From positions 2,232,001-2,296,000 of the forward strand of contig JACZZP010000001.1 in assembly GCA_015183035.1 (NCBI GenBank): DNA of 64,000 nt, in the 5' to 3' direction. Shown here in pieces: positions 34,701 to 45,395 of the stretch. Every line of letters begins with the position of its first letter. The first letter of the stretch is position 1. Source of the DNA: Meloidogyne chitwoodi. Lineage: Eukaryota; Nematoda; Chromadorea; Rhabditida; Meloidogynidae. The position numbers and the translations under genes are program-made. Below the pieces are notes generated by a model. That model saw only the letters and a program-made list of their open reading frames with translations, was not told where the DNA came from and ran no database searches.

Positions 34701-37700
34701 TTAAATATAAAAATACCTCATAAAATTCTCATTAGGACCGGTCCAACAATCAGTTGTGCATGAAACATATTGGCATTCATTCAATTCTTTACGTAGTTTC
34801 TGTTTCACAATTTTGTAAATTTCTGGAAGAATCTTGCGATAGTGAGATTCGGAAAGAATTTATCATTCGTTTGTTTAAAAAGAATTTTGAAACTTGGTTT
34901 ATTTATAATGTTAAAAGGAAGATTGTTTTCGCATATTAGATTTAGAACTTTTTTGTCCAATTTATTTATTCCTTCGCTGTTGTTAATAATGAATTTATCA
35001 ATTTTTTTTTCACTTTTCAATTCATTTAAATCTTTATACTTCTTTACAAATTCACTTTCGGAATGTAATGGAGACATTAAATGTACAATAAGTGATTTAA
35101 CACTTCCTTTTGAAAGAATAAATTTGTATTTTCCAATTCCTTGCTTCCTACAGCAAACACATTCTGCAGATTCATTTGAAGTTTTTTCGAATAAGCCAAT
35201 TTGGAATATTTTATGTTGCATTGTAGTTTCTAAATCAATATTAAGCATTGTTAATCGCAATTAAAATATAATATAAATGCAATAATTTATGTAAAAAGAG
35301 AAAAATTAATTTACTACGTAATTGCTAAATATTTATTTACGCCACAAAACTGCATTTTTAATTCTCTACCGTCCTCTCATTAATTTTCTTAACATTATGC
35401 CAAAAATTTGAATAATCCGGAATTCGATAAAAAAAACTTGCCGGATTCGGATTCCGGACCGGATTTTGTGAATAGAGCCGGACCGGATCCGGCCGGATCC
35501 GGTGGGTATAATCCGGTCCGGAATTAATCCGGAGATTTTGAAAAAACCCCGATTTTTGGGACCGGATCCGGAATAATCCGGCCGGATCCGGTCCGGCGCC
35601 GGTCACTAATTATTTTATTACATAAATTAATTTCCCCCATTGCTTTCTTTTGACTTTCTTCCTCTTTTATTCTTTATTTATTTCTCTTCTCTTGTAAGGG
35701 AAGAAAAAAATACTATAAGGAATGATTTACCTATAATTAAATTGGTTAATCGACAAGTATGGTTTGGTGGTTATTGTGTTAGTTTATTGTCTTGTCATAC
35801 GTTGGTTAGATTCCTATTAATTTGCGAAATACCTAGAGGCCATTAATTATTGTTAAATCTTTCTTTATTTTGTTCGTTTTAAATTTTTAAGCTAGAAGAA
35901 AAATTAAATTCCTATATTTTTGATTGTAGCGCTAAAAAAAAGCTATTTTTAGCAACTAGAGCGCAATAATTTTTCAAAATTTTCGCCTGCGGCGCTAAAA
36001 AGGTTAAATTTTTGGTAACTAGTGAAATAAAACTCAAAATTTTTCGCCTGCGGCGCTGAAAGTGTGAATTTTCGGTAGATATGGAGCAGGGTTCCCGCCC
36101 GAAACCCGGCCTTTTTTCTTACCCGATACCTGAAATAAAAATATTCCAACCCGAAACCCGTACCCAAATTTTTTTGAACCCGCGGCAATTCTGCTAGAGA
36201 ACAGTGGCGCCGAGACATCTGAAAAATTTTCAAAATTTATCTGTCTCGAAAAATCGGCCCGACACTTACTTATATCGTATCGTATTTTTTTCGAATTTTA
36301 TATCGTATCGTATATCGTATCGTATTTTTTTCTGAAATTATATCGTATCGTATATCGTATCGTATAAAACCGAACGATATGCATCCCTGATTTATACCTT
36401 AATTATCCATTCAACATTTTTAATTGTTTTTGAAAGATATTCTTTTAATAAATATTCATTTAAATATTTAGAAGATTTTTCAAAATCTTTTTCTTCTTCC
36501 TCTTCATTTAATAATAATTCTGACAAATTATTATTATTAAGAACAGATAATTTTGCAAGAGTTTCACGTTTTTCCAAATCAAATGAACATTTAGGAATAC
36601 ATCCAATTATATCAATAAAAAGACCAGTTCCCCTACGTTTTTTATTATTTTCTTCTTCTTCTTTTTTATTTATTTAAATTAATTAAAATTAAAATTAAAA
36701 AATATAATTTATTATTTTACCAATTTTAACATTTTGCCAAGAATTAAAAAATAAAGAAGGCCATAAACTAGTATTATTATTTATTAAATTTTGAGAAGAA
36801 GAGGAAGAAATAAATTGTAGACATAAACGTTTTCGTAAAATTAAACAAGCATTAATTGGTTGTTTTATTTTTATTAAAATCTTTAAAATTAATTAAAATA
36901 AAATTAATTTAAATTTAAAATTTAAAATTACTTTAACAATAATATAAATATATTCTTCTCCATTTTTTGATATTTTATTCATTTGAGAACATTCATGTAG
37001 AGAACTGTCCCAAGGACAAATACAACAAATATTAGACTTTAAAAATAAATAAAATAAATTTAAATAAAATTAATTACTTGATTTATTTCTTTTTCTAAAA
37101 TATTTAAATTTAAATAATTATTTTCATTTTCATCCAAAAGTAAACAATTTTCACCAAATATTAATAAATTATTATTTTCTTCAAATAATTGTTCTTCTAA
37201 ATTTATATTATTATTTTCTGTAAAAAATATAAATAAATTAAATTTAAATAAATTGCAAAATTTAATAAATAAATAAAATAAATTAAAAATAATTTTTAAA
37301 TATTTTAGATAACTTATTTATAATATTAGTTTCTAATTATTTCGAGGTTAATAGAGATTATATTATATTATGTTTAATTATTTAAATAATTTTTAAATAT
37401 TTTTATAATTTTAAATTTATTTTTATTTAATTATAATATTATTTTATGGTAATTTTAAGGTTAAGATTTTTTAAAAAATATTCGGATTAATTATTTAAAT
37501 AATTTAATATAATTTCCCTCAACATTAAACTACTCATGGTAATAATTAAATAAATGAATAATATAAAAATTAATTTAAAAATATTTTAAATTTATTTAAA
37601 TAATTAATCCGAATATTTTTAAAAATAACTTATCCTTAAAATAAAGAATAAATAATATTAAAAATAAATAAAAATAAAAAATAGAGAATTCTTTTAAAAA

Positions 37701-40700
37701 TAATATATAAATCCTAATGATCCTTAACTAATATAAAAATTCTAAAAATATTTAAAAATTATTTAAATAATTAAACATAATATAATATAATCTCTATTAA
37801 CCTCGAAATAATTAGAAACTAATATTATAAATAAGTTATCTAAAATATTTAAAAATTATTTTAAATTATTTAAAAATACCCTTTACCTTTATTATTATCA
37901 AGAAATATTATTGGACAATATTTTTCATAAAATTCTTCTTTTTCCAATTTATTATTATTTCCAGGTATTCCTTCTAATAAAAAAACATTTCTTTCTTCAA
38001 TTAATTCAATCCATAATAAAAATAAATTATTTTCTTCTTCTTTTTTTGATAAATTAATAATTTTATTTTTTAAATATTCTCTTCTTTTTTTAATTAAATT
38101 ATTCCAATTATTTTGTATTTTTATCAAATCATTTTCATTATAACTATCAAATTGTTTTTCTTTTTCTTTAATAATTATTGGAGAACCAATTGATATTAAA
38201 TTAATATCTTCAAAATATAAAGGTAAATTTAAGTCTTCTTTTTCTTCTTCAAATATTGAGGAAATTGAAATACGAAGACGACGTTGTTGGCCAGAACGTA
38301 ATCTTTATTTTAATTTAAAAAATAAATAATTTTAAATTTATAAAATTAAATTTATTCCTCTCTTTAGCCTTATAATCAATCTCTAATTTTTAAAAATATT
38401 TTTTTCTAGAAAAAAAAATAAATTTTAGAGGCAACTTGACCAAAAAATATTAAAAATGTTTAGAAATAAAATTGGGTAAGAAAATAAAAATAAATTAGAA
38501 CTGTTTCAAAATGAGAATATTTTATATAAATTGAAAAATTCAAAAATTTCTTTAATTTAAATTTAAGAAATAAAAAATACTTATAAATTCCTCCACTTGA
38601 ACAACTTTGTTTTTCTTCTTCTTTTATATTTTCTACAGTAACCGGAATATATTCACCAATATTATTTAATTCAAGAATTTCAATAAATAAATCTTTAAAA
38701 AAATAAAATAATTTTAAAAATTAAATTAAACCTAATCTTTTAGTAACTTCTTTCCAACGTTCTTTTAATATTTTTATTTTTTGTTCCATTAAAATATTTA
38801 AATTATTTTTTTCTTTTTCTTCATTATTATTATCATTTAATTTTAATTTATGTCCCCAAACTTCAATAGAAAGTGAATCTTCTTTTATATAATTTAAAAA
38901 TGTTTGAGTAAAAATTAATTCAAAATACTTTTTTTAAAAAATAATTAAATTAATTTAAATTTAATTTTCTTACATTTTCTGAATTAAAATAAATATTATT
39001 TTGATCATTTGAAATACTTGGAATAATTATTTGTTGTTGATCAAAAAATGAATATTGACAAAAAACAAGATTAGATTGATCTAAAGGTAAATTTGTTGCC
39101 TTTATAATTTCTATCTAAAAATAAATTAATTAAATTATTCAATAAAAATTAATTAATTAATTAAATTAATATTTTTAAAAAAATTAAAAACCTTAAAAAT
39201 AAAAGTTTGTCCCAATAATTGTTCATCAGAGTCTTCTTTTTCTTCCAAAATTTCATTATTATTATTTTCTTCTTCTTCTTCTTCTGAAGAATATTCACAA
39301 TTATTTAATAAAGCAGTTCTGTGTATTTGAACATAAAGTTTACCTTTTTTAATTAAATAAATAAATAAATAAATATTTAATTTAAATAAACTAACCACTA
39401 ATTTCTCCTTGTTGATTTATAATTAATACTGGAAGTTGAATTGGAGAATTTAAATTATAAAGTAATGAACCCAAATAAATATTTGCTACACCAACAAGAT
39501 TATGTTTTTCCTTTTAAAATTAAATTTAAAGAAAATTAAAAAATATTTATTTATTTTTTAATTTTAACTCTAATAAAAGAAGAATGTCCATTAGAATATT
39601 CAACAAATTCTTCAAAATTATTTAATTTATCAATTTTATTTGAAGAAATTGAAGAAATTGCTTCATTCATTTCCTCTACTTTTAACTAAAAAAACAATTA
39701 ATTAATTAATTAATTAATTAAATAAAAAAACTTTAATTTCTTCAATATTAAATTGTTGTAAATATCCATTATTATTATTTATTTGTGTAGAAAAATTAAA
39801 ATTATTATTATTTATTTGATCATTATTTCCCCAATTAGCTAAAATTATAGGTTCACAAATACAATTAATTTCTTTTTCTTCTTCTTTTTCTTCATTATTT
39901 AATTGAAAAGACTTTTAAAATTAAAAATTAATTTTATTTTATTTTTAAAAATTACTTTAAAATAATCCAAATTTAAAGCTAAAGGCCTCAAATTAGTCAA
40001 AGGAATGTGTAAATTGACAAAATAAAATAAACAATTATTTTTATTATTTAATTTAGCCAACATTTGAGATTTTTTATTTGCATCAAAACAAAGCTTATTT
40101 GCTTGGTAAATTAATTGTTTTAATTTTTCTAGTCTTAAAGTGAATAATTGTTCTCTAAAAAAATAAAATTAATTATTAATTTTAAATTAATTTTAATAAA
40201 AATATTTAAAAGAATTTATCATTTTTGGGATCAAATGTCGTCTTACCATTTCACAATTTTCTTAAATTAATAAAACTTAAAATACATAAAAATACAACAA
40301 TTAATAAAACAATATAAATTTATTTAATAACTTTGCGGTAATTTGGAGAAAAAAAAGTAAAAATAAATATTCTTTTATTTATAGAAGAATATTCTTCCTA
40401 TCCCTAATAGATAAATTATTTATTTATTTTTTATCAAAATTTGTAATCTTTTTTTATTTATTAAAAAATAATAATTAAAAAAAAACCTTTTACTTGCCCA
40501 TTCCAAAAATTTGTTTTTATAATTATATTTGTTGTGGTTAAAATCAGAAGAAAATGGAGTACTACCAAACTCAAAAGAAGAAGGAGATTTTGCTAATAAA
40601 CTGTGAGGAGACTAAAAAAATAAAAACAATTATTTTAAAAATTAAAAAACAAAACAAACTCGTTGTAAATTATTATTATTTTGTTTTAATAAATGAATAT

Positions 40701-42972
40701 ATTCACTAAATTGTTGATATTGTTGTTCCAAAGCTAATTGTTTTTCTTTAACATGTTTTTCAGCTATTTGTGCCATAGCTTCTTTTAAATCTTCTTTTTG
40801 TTGAATTTTTGTATTTAAATTAATTTGTTTTAATCTTTCAACTTCTTCATAAAGTTCTCTAATAATTTTGGCATTTGGATCCTTTTTTTTAATTATTTAA
40901 AATTTAAAAATAAAAATAAACCTCATTAATTACAGCATTTGTTTTTATTCGTTTTGCTCTATCAGCAAATCTTAAAGTTGACAAAGTTTCTTCATAATGT
41001 TCTGAGGAAGGAGAAATTGTAGCAATCATTGTTGTTCGACTATTTCCACCCTATAAAATAATTAAAAATAATTCTATTTAAATTAATTTATTTAGTTACC
41101 AAATTTTCTTTTAAAAGCCAAGTAAGTACACTATCTCTATATGGAACAAAATAATTATTTTTAGTAGTATTTGTTCCTTTATTTGATGCTAAAGCAGCAA
41201 TAACCTTTCCTAAAGCAGTTAAAGATTTGTTAATATTTGAACCTTCTTCTAAACGTTTTCCTATTGCTCCTTTTTTTAATTTTAAATTAATTGAATTGAA
41301 TTTATTTAAATTAAAAAAACCTGTTTTTTGTATTCTTTCACTTCCAGCTAAATCAACAAGTGAAATTTTGCTAATCTTTTCCCCAATTAACTAAAAAATT
41401 TTAAGTTAAATAAATTAAAATTTTAAACATTTTTATCATCTTCAGCAACAATTATTTGTGTCATTTTAATTGAAAAAACACTTAAAAAATAAATTAAAAT
41501 TCTTTATAATTTTAAAAAAAAAAACCTGTGACTTCTACTGCTTTGTTCATTAATTAAAGTAGCTGCAGTACTTCTTAAATTATTTCCTATAGAAATATAT
41601 CTTTCAATTTGTTCAAAATTAACAACTGTAAATATTGAAAGGCCTTCTACCATTGGACCATGAAGAGAATGTTCTCGAACTTTTAATTGTTTTGAATTAC
41701 TGAAAAAGTTAAAATAAATTTGGGAGAATATTTCAGTTAAATGAGGAAAACTGAAGGAATATTATTATTGAAATTATAATAAATTAATATATTATAAACC
41801 CTAATTAACCTTTAAATAATTAGGAAATAATATAATAAATTATCTAAGATTTATAAATTATTTAAATAATTAATCCGAATATTTTTAAAAAAATATTACC
41901 TCTAATATAGAGAATAAATAATATTAAAAATAAATTAAAAAAATAATTCTAAAATATTTAAATTATTTAAAATAATATTTTTTAAAAAATCTTATTCTTA
42001 AAATAAATAATTAAATAAATAAACTAAAAATTGAACGGGAATGAAAACTTCTCCAAACTAAAAATTAAAAAAAAATAATTTAGTCTCCCCTCCCTCCTTT
42101 CTCCTTTATTAAAAATTTAAAACTAAAGACCTGTGTTAAATATTTTTCTTAAAAATATTTTAAAAAATATTAAAGTAGTAAAAATACCTTAATAAATCCC
42201 GAATTCTTTCATTATAAACTTCATAAAAAGAAATTTCAACTTTAATATTTTTTGAATCTTGATGACTTTTAATTCTTTGAAAAAGTTCCTTTGAAAGTCT
42301 GGGAATTAGTCCTTTAAAAAATAAATTAAATAAAATTTATATATTTAAATTATACCAATCTCTTCTTTTGTTCCCATCATTGTATAAGACTTTCCTGAAC
42401 CTTAAAAAATAAATTTATTAATTTATTTTTAATTAAAAAAAACCAGTTTGTCCATATGCAAATATACAAGTATTAAATCCAGAAAATGTATTATTTATTA
42501 CATCAATTCCAATTGTTTGAAAAATATGTTCTTGAGTTGATGAATTAATTGAAGAATTATAAGAAGAATTAGCAGTATTTGAAGATGATGAATTAACTTA
42601 AAAAAAAAGAATTAAATTAATTAAAAGGGAGAAATTGTTAATTTTATTTTTTGATCATTTATTAAAATCTATTAAATTTAAAAAAACCTTTTTAAAATAT
42701 TTTTACATTTATTTTGTTGACTAGTAGAAGGAAAACAATAATCAAACCCAAATTGTTTAGCATTTACAGATTTAAAATCAATAATATCATTTGGATGTGT
42801 TAGAGTAATACAATTTTGATTTATTTTGACAATATTTCGAGAATTTTCTATAAAAAAAATAAATATTTTTTAAAGATTTTTTTATTAAAAAAAGAAAACC
42901 TTTTTTATTAGAAGGACGAACTCTAACTGCTACATTTACTTTATCTGAAGTTTTATTTTTAATATTATTCAT
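31765..42972 (-). CDS. Kinesin-3 motor protein, KIF13 (KLP-4) type
   Basis: A plus-end-directed microtubule motor. It starts at 42972 with [12 protein letters not shown]. The motor domain has [13 protein letters not shown] (P-loop, about 42440), NEQSSRSH (switch I, about 41560), [11 protein letters not shown] (switch II, about 41370) and [20 protein letters not shown] (about 41000). A neck coil follows ([20 protein letters not shown]). Then come [30 protein letters not shown], the C2-like and DUF3694-type part ([14 protein letters not shown], about 38300; [30 protein letters not shown]), [14 protein letters not shown] (about 36830), [19 protein letters not shown] and [14 protein letters not shown] (about 32640), with a Ser/Asn-rich tail to 31765. 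The stalk resembles KIF13 more than KIF1. No FHA domain is visible between the neck coil and the stalk. One intron holds the nested hAT elements. Confidence 0.85.
32877..35608. mobile_element. Inner hAT element with transposase, nested in the outer one
   Basis: Ends are TAGTGACCGG (32877) and CCGGTCACTA (ending 35608), flanked by a perfect 8-bp duplication ATTATTTT (32869-32876 and 35609-35616). Both ends carry CCGGATCCGG and CCGGATTCCGG arrays of about 150-200 bases. The transposase lies between them on the minus strand. It must have inserted after the outer element. Confidence 0.92.
33130..35260 (-). pseudogene. hAT-family (ZBED/Ac-like) transposase with one frameshift
   Basis: Multi-exon transposase of the inner element. 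Visible in order are a BED-type zinc finger ([10 protein letters not shown] with HLMSPLHS, about 35170-35060), [13 protein letters not shown], the first catalytic Asp in [10 protein letters not shown] (about 34740), the second in [12 protein letters not shown] (about 34510), the CxxH motif [12 protein letters not shown] (about 34370), [12 protein letters not shown] (about 34130), DPRFKHNF (about 33710), and the C-terminal dimerisation region [19 protein letters not shown] then [11 protein letters not shown] (about 33270-33180), stop at 33130. The transposase cuts the element's ends and joins them to target DNA. A one-base deletion near 34845 breaks the frame before SHYRK, so this copy is probably inactive unless that is a sequencing error. 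Confidence 0.85.
35930..36075. repeat. 61-bp tandem repeat inside the outer hAT element
   Basis: About 2.5 diverged units beginning GCGCTRAAA and ending TTTTCGCCTGCG (starts near 35930, 35992 and 36053). A further terminus-like word CAGGGTTCCCGCCCGAAACC follows at about 36088 and may be the scrap of another hAT element. Confidence 0.6.
37287..37860. repeat. AT-rich fold-back repeat in a kinesin intron
   Basis: The outer 70 bases at 37290-37360 (with AACTTATTTATAATATTAG and TTTCGAGGTTAATAGAG) recur in reverse complement at about 37788-37860, and similarity continues inward on both sides with AATCCGAATATTTTT words. It looks like a fold-back transposon. Related pieces are seen at about 41790-42010, 30010-30150 and 13845-13890. 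Confidence 0.65.
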
Positions 42973-44519
42973 TTTGAAAGATTCGTAAAAATAATAAAAT
43001 ATTCTAAAAATTAAAAAATTAAATTTATAAACTTTTTTTAAATTTATTAATTAAATTAAATGTAGAACATTTTTAATAAATTAAAAAAAAAAGTAATAAA
43101 AATGTTTGTTTTTGCAAAATAAATTAATAAAGAATACATATAATTAAATAAAAATAAAGAGGAAAAGTCAGTTGCTTTTAAATATAAAAATAACTTTAAT
43201 AAAATGTAAAGAACACATTAATTAGGTGAAAAAGTTCAAACGGAAATGTTTCTAAAAAAGAAAAAAATTTCTTTTTGAAAAAAAGACTTTAGAGAAGAAT
43301 TTAAAAAATAATAAAATACAAATGTTTTTGTTGTTTTTTATTTTAATAAAAGTTTATTAGAGTCTAATTAAAAAATTTAAAATTAAATATTTTCTTTATA
43401 AAAATTTGTGAAAAATAATAATTATATAAAAATGGTTAATTTAACAAATTGTTTAAATTAAATTGATAAAATAATCTCTTTTTTCTTCTTTTATTAATCG
43501 TTCATAATTATATGAACCCTCTTTTTTTATTAGGGAGGAAAAATTAAAAAGTATATTGTTTTTTTTTTGACTGACATTTTACCCTTTATTTTATTTTTGG
43601 ATTAAAATAAATAAATATGGGTGTTATTTATTTCCTCCTTTTTTACGAATATAAACTCTACTTTTATTTTTAAGTAAAAATAAAAGGACAAATATGCACC
43701 ACCAAAATAGAAGATTTTAAGAAAGATGAAGAAAAAAGGCTCAAAATATTGGAAAGCAACGGGTAAAAGGATAAGATTGTGAAGTTATATATTTTTTGTA
43801 AAAATATGTCTCATAAGGGAATTTATTTGAATGTCATTTCTTTGTAAAAAATAAAAAATGACATTGAAAGGACATCAAAATAAATATTTATTAATTTTTT
43901 TTTAATATTTTCAGTCTTAAATAAATGTTCGTTTGTTATTTTTAGCTTAAAATGAACTCGGAAAACTCGAATTTTTCCAAAACATTAAAATCCTGCCAAA
44001 GTCGCAACTAAATAAAACAAAGCCTAGAGAAGACTTTTTAGAGGAGAATATTAGATGAGAAATATAAGTGCAATAAAATGTTAAGTGGATTATATTTTGT
44101 ATTTTTTTAAAAGGATAAGTATATTTAGTAAATTCTTAGTATTTTAGAATATATTAAACATTTATTTATTTTTTTAATTTAAAATTTTCCCATTCAAATA
44201 TATTTTAAAAGCTTTATTTTCCCTCAATTTATCATTCACCTCTTTATTTGTCTCAAAATAAGATTTTATTTCACCAGGAAATTTAAATTATTTAAAGCAA
44301 AAAAGAGTGTAAAGTACTAAAAGAATTTAAAAAAAATCAGTTTTTTAATCAAAAATAATATTTGTGACAATAATAATAATATTATAGTAATAACAATTCA
44401 TAACAAATCAAATGTAAGAGAAACGGGACCAAAAATGTTAAAAAATATATAAATGTTACTGTTGAGAGAATATCAGGTAGAAAATTTGCGAGTAAATTCC
44501 AACAATTTGTTTTTAAGTA
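42973..44519. other. Intergenic region
   Basis: Upstream of the kinesin gene and downstream of the CCCH gene, both on the minus strand. It presumably contains the kinesin promoter. It is AT-rich; no exon, RNA gene or inverted-repeat element was recognised. Confidence 0.5.
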
Positions 44520-45104
44520 TTAGAAACGAGAAGCTCGGCGATTGAAAAGAGCAGAATCAGAAAGATTAAATAATGGAACAGCGGTCACAATCTTCTGTAC
44601 TTGTTGAATTGTTCTGAGCTCTGAACTTTCATGGACAAACCAACACTCATCACCAAAACTGAAAATATATATACATAACATTGTTCAAAAGAACTCTTCT
44701 TATTCTTTACGTCTCCCCAATTTATTCCCACTTTTAAATAAACAAAAATTACTTGCAAACACCCTTAGAAAGAACATTTCGGCACCATTGCGTTTTGTAA
44801 AGTTCTGGATTTTTTGGACCAGTTATTCCTTTTGGACGAATATTTTCTGTTGCAGAATATTTTGGAATCAACAAATTTTGTAAAATCATAGATTCCTTTG
44901 ACCAGTTGTTGCTATAAGTCGAAGAAGTTCTGCTATAAAAATGTCCATTTTCTAACTCATTAATGGAATCTTCAGTTTGTTTGACAGCTCTAAATAAAAT
45001 AGTAAATGAATAATAAAATAGAAAATTAAATACTTTGCAATTTTGATGATGGTTTTGTTCACTTCAGTATTAGCTTTGCTCAAAGTATCCGAATAAAGTG
45101 ACAT
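44520..45104 (-). CDS. Small single CCCH zinc-finger protein
   Basis: Three exons: MSLYSDTLSKANTEVNK (from 45104), a middle exon (about 44993-44757) and a last exon ending at 44520. The protein is about 145 residues. The only domain is a CCCH finger, YKTQWCRNVLSKGVC joined across an intron to NFGDECWFVHES, with spacing C-x8-C-x5-C-x3-H as in TTP/ZFP36, PIE-1 and OMA proteins. Such fingers bind AU-rich single-stranded RNA, usually in 3' UTRs; nematodes use many of them in germline mRNA control. TTP-class proteins normally carry two fingers, and here only one is present. The leader YKTQWC matches the family lead-in (YKT-x-x-C). The rest is unrecognised and Ser/Asn-rich. Confidence 0.8.
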
Positions 45105-45395
45105 TTTTTTAACGCTGATACAAATAAATATTGTAAAAACAAAATATTCTTAGCAATACTGTAAAGAAAAAAGAAAATTATAATATTTAATAATTAGGTA
45201 TACAAAAAAAATTATGAAAAAGTCACGAGAAAGTAAAACATTAATGAAAGAAAAAAATAAAAGCAGATTTTTGCAAAAATGACAAAATGACAAAAAATAT
45301 CAAAACGCCAAAATAACAGAAAATAAACATATTTAAACGCATAAATATGAAAAGTGTTTTTATTTCCGCACCGAATATACGAAGATTACAAATAA

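Larger units (their letters stand above)
32680..36389. mobile_element. Outer hAT element (non-autonomous) with TATCG-repeat ends
   Basis: Ends are CAGGGATGCATATCG (32680) and its inverse CGATATGCATCCCTG (ending 36389), the classical CAGGGATG start of hAT elements, flanked by a perfect 8-bp duplication ATTTATAC (32672-32679 and 36390-36397). Both ends carry arrays of TATCGTATCG words. Without the inner element it is about 978 bases and shows no transposase of its own. It lies in a kinesin intron. Confidence 0.9.
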
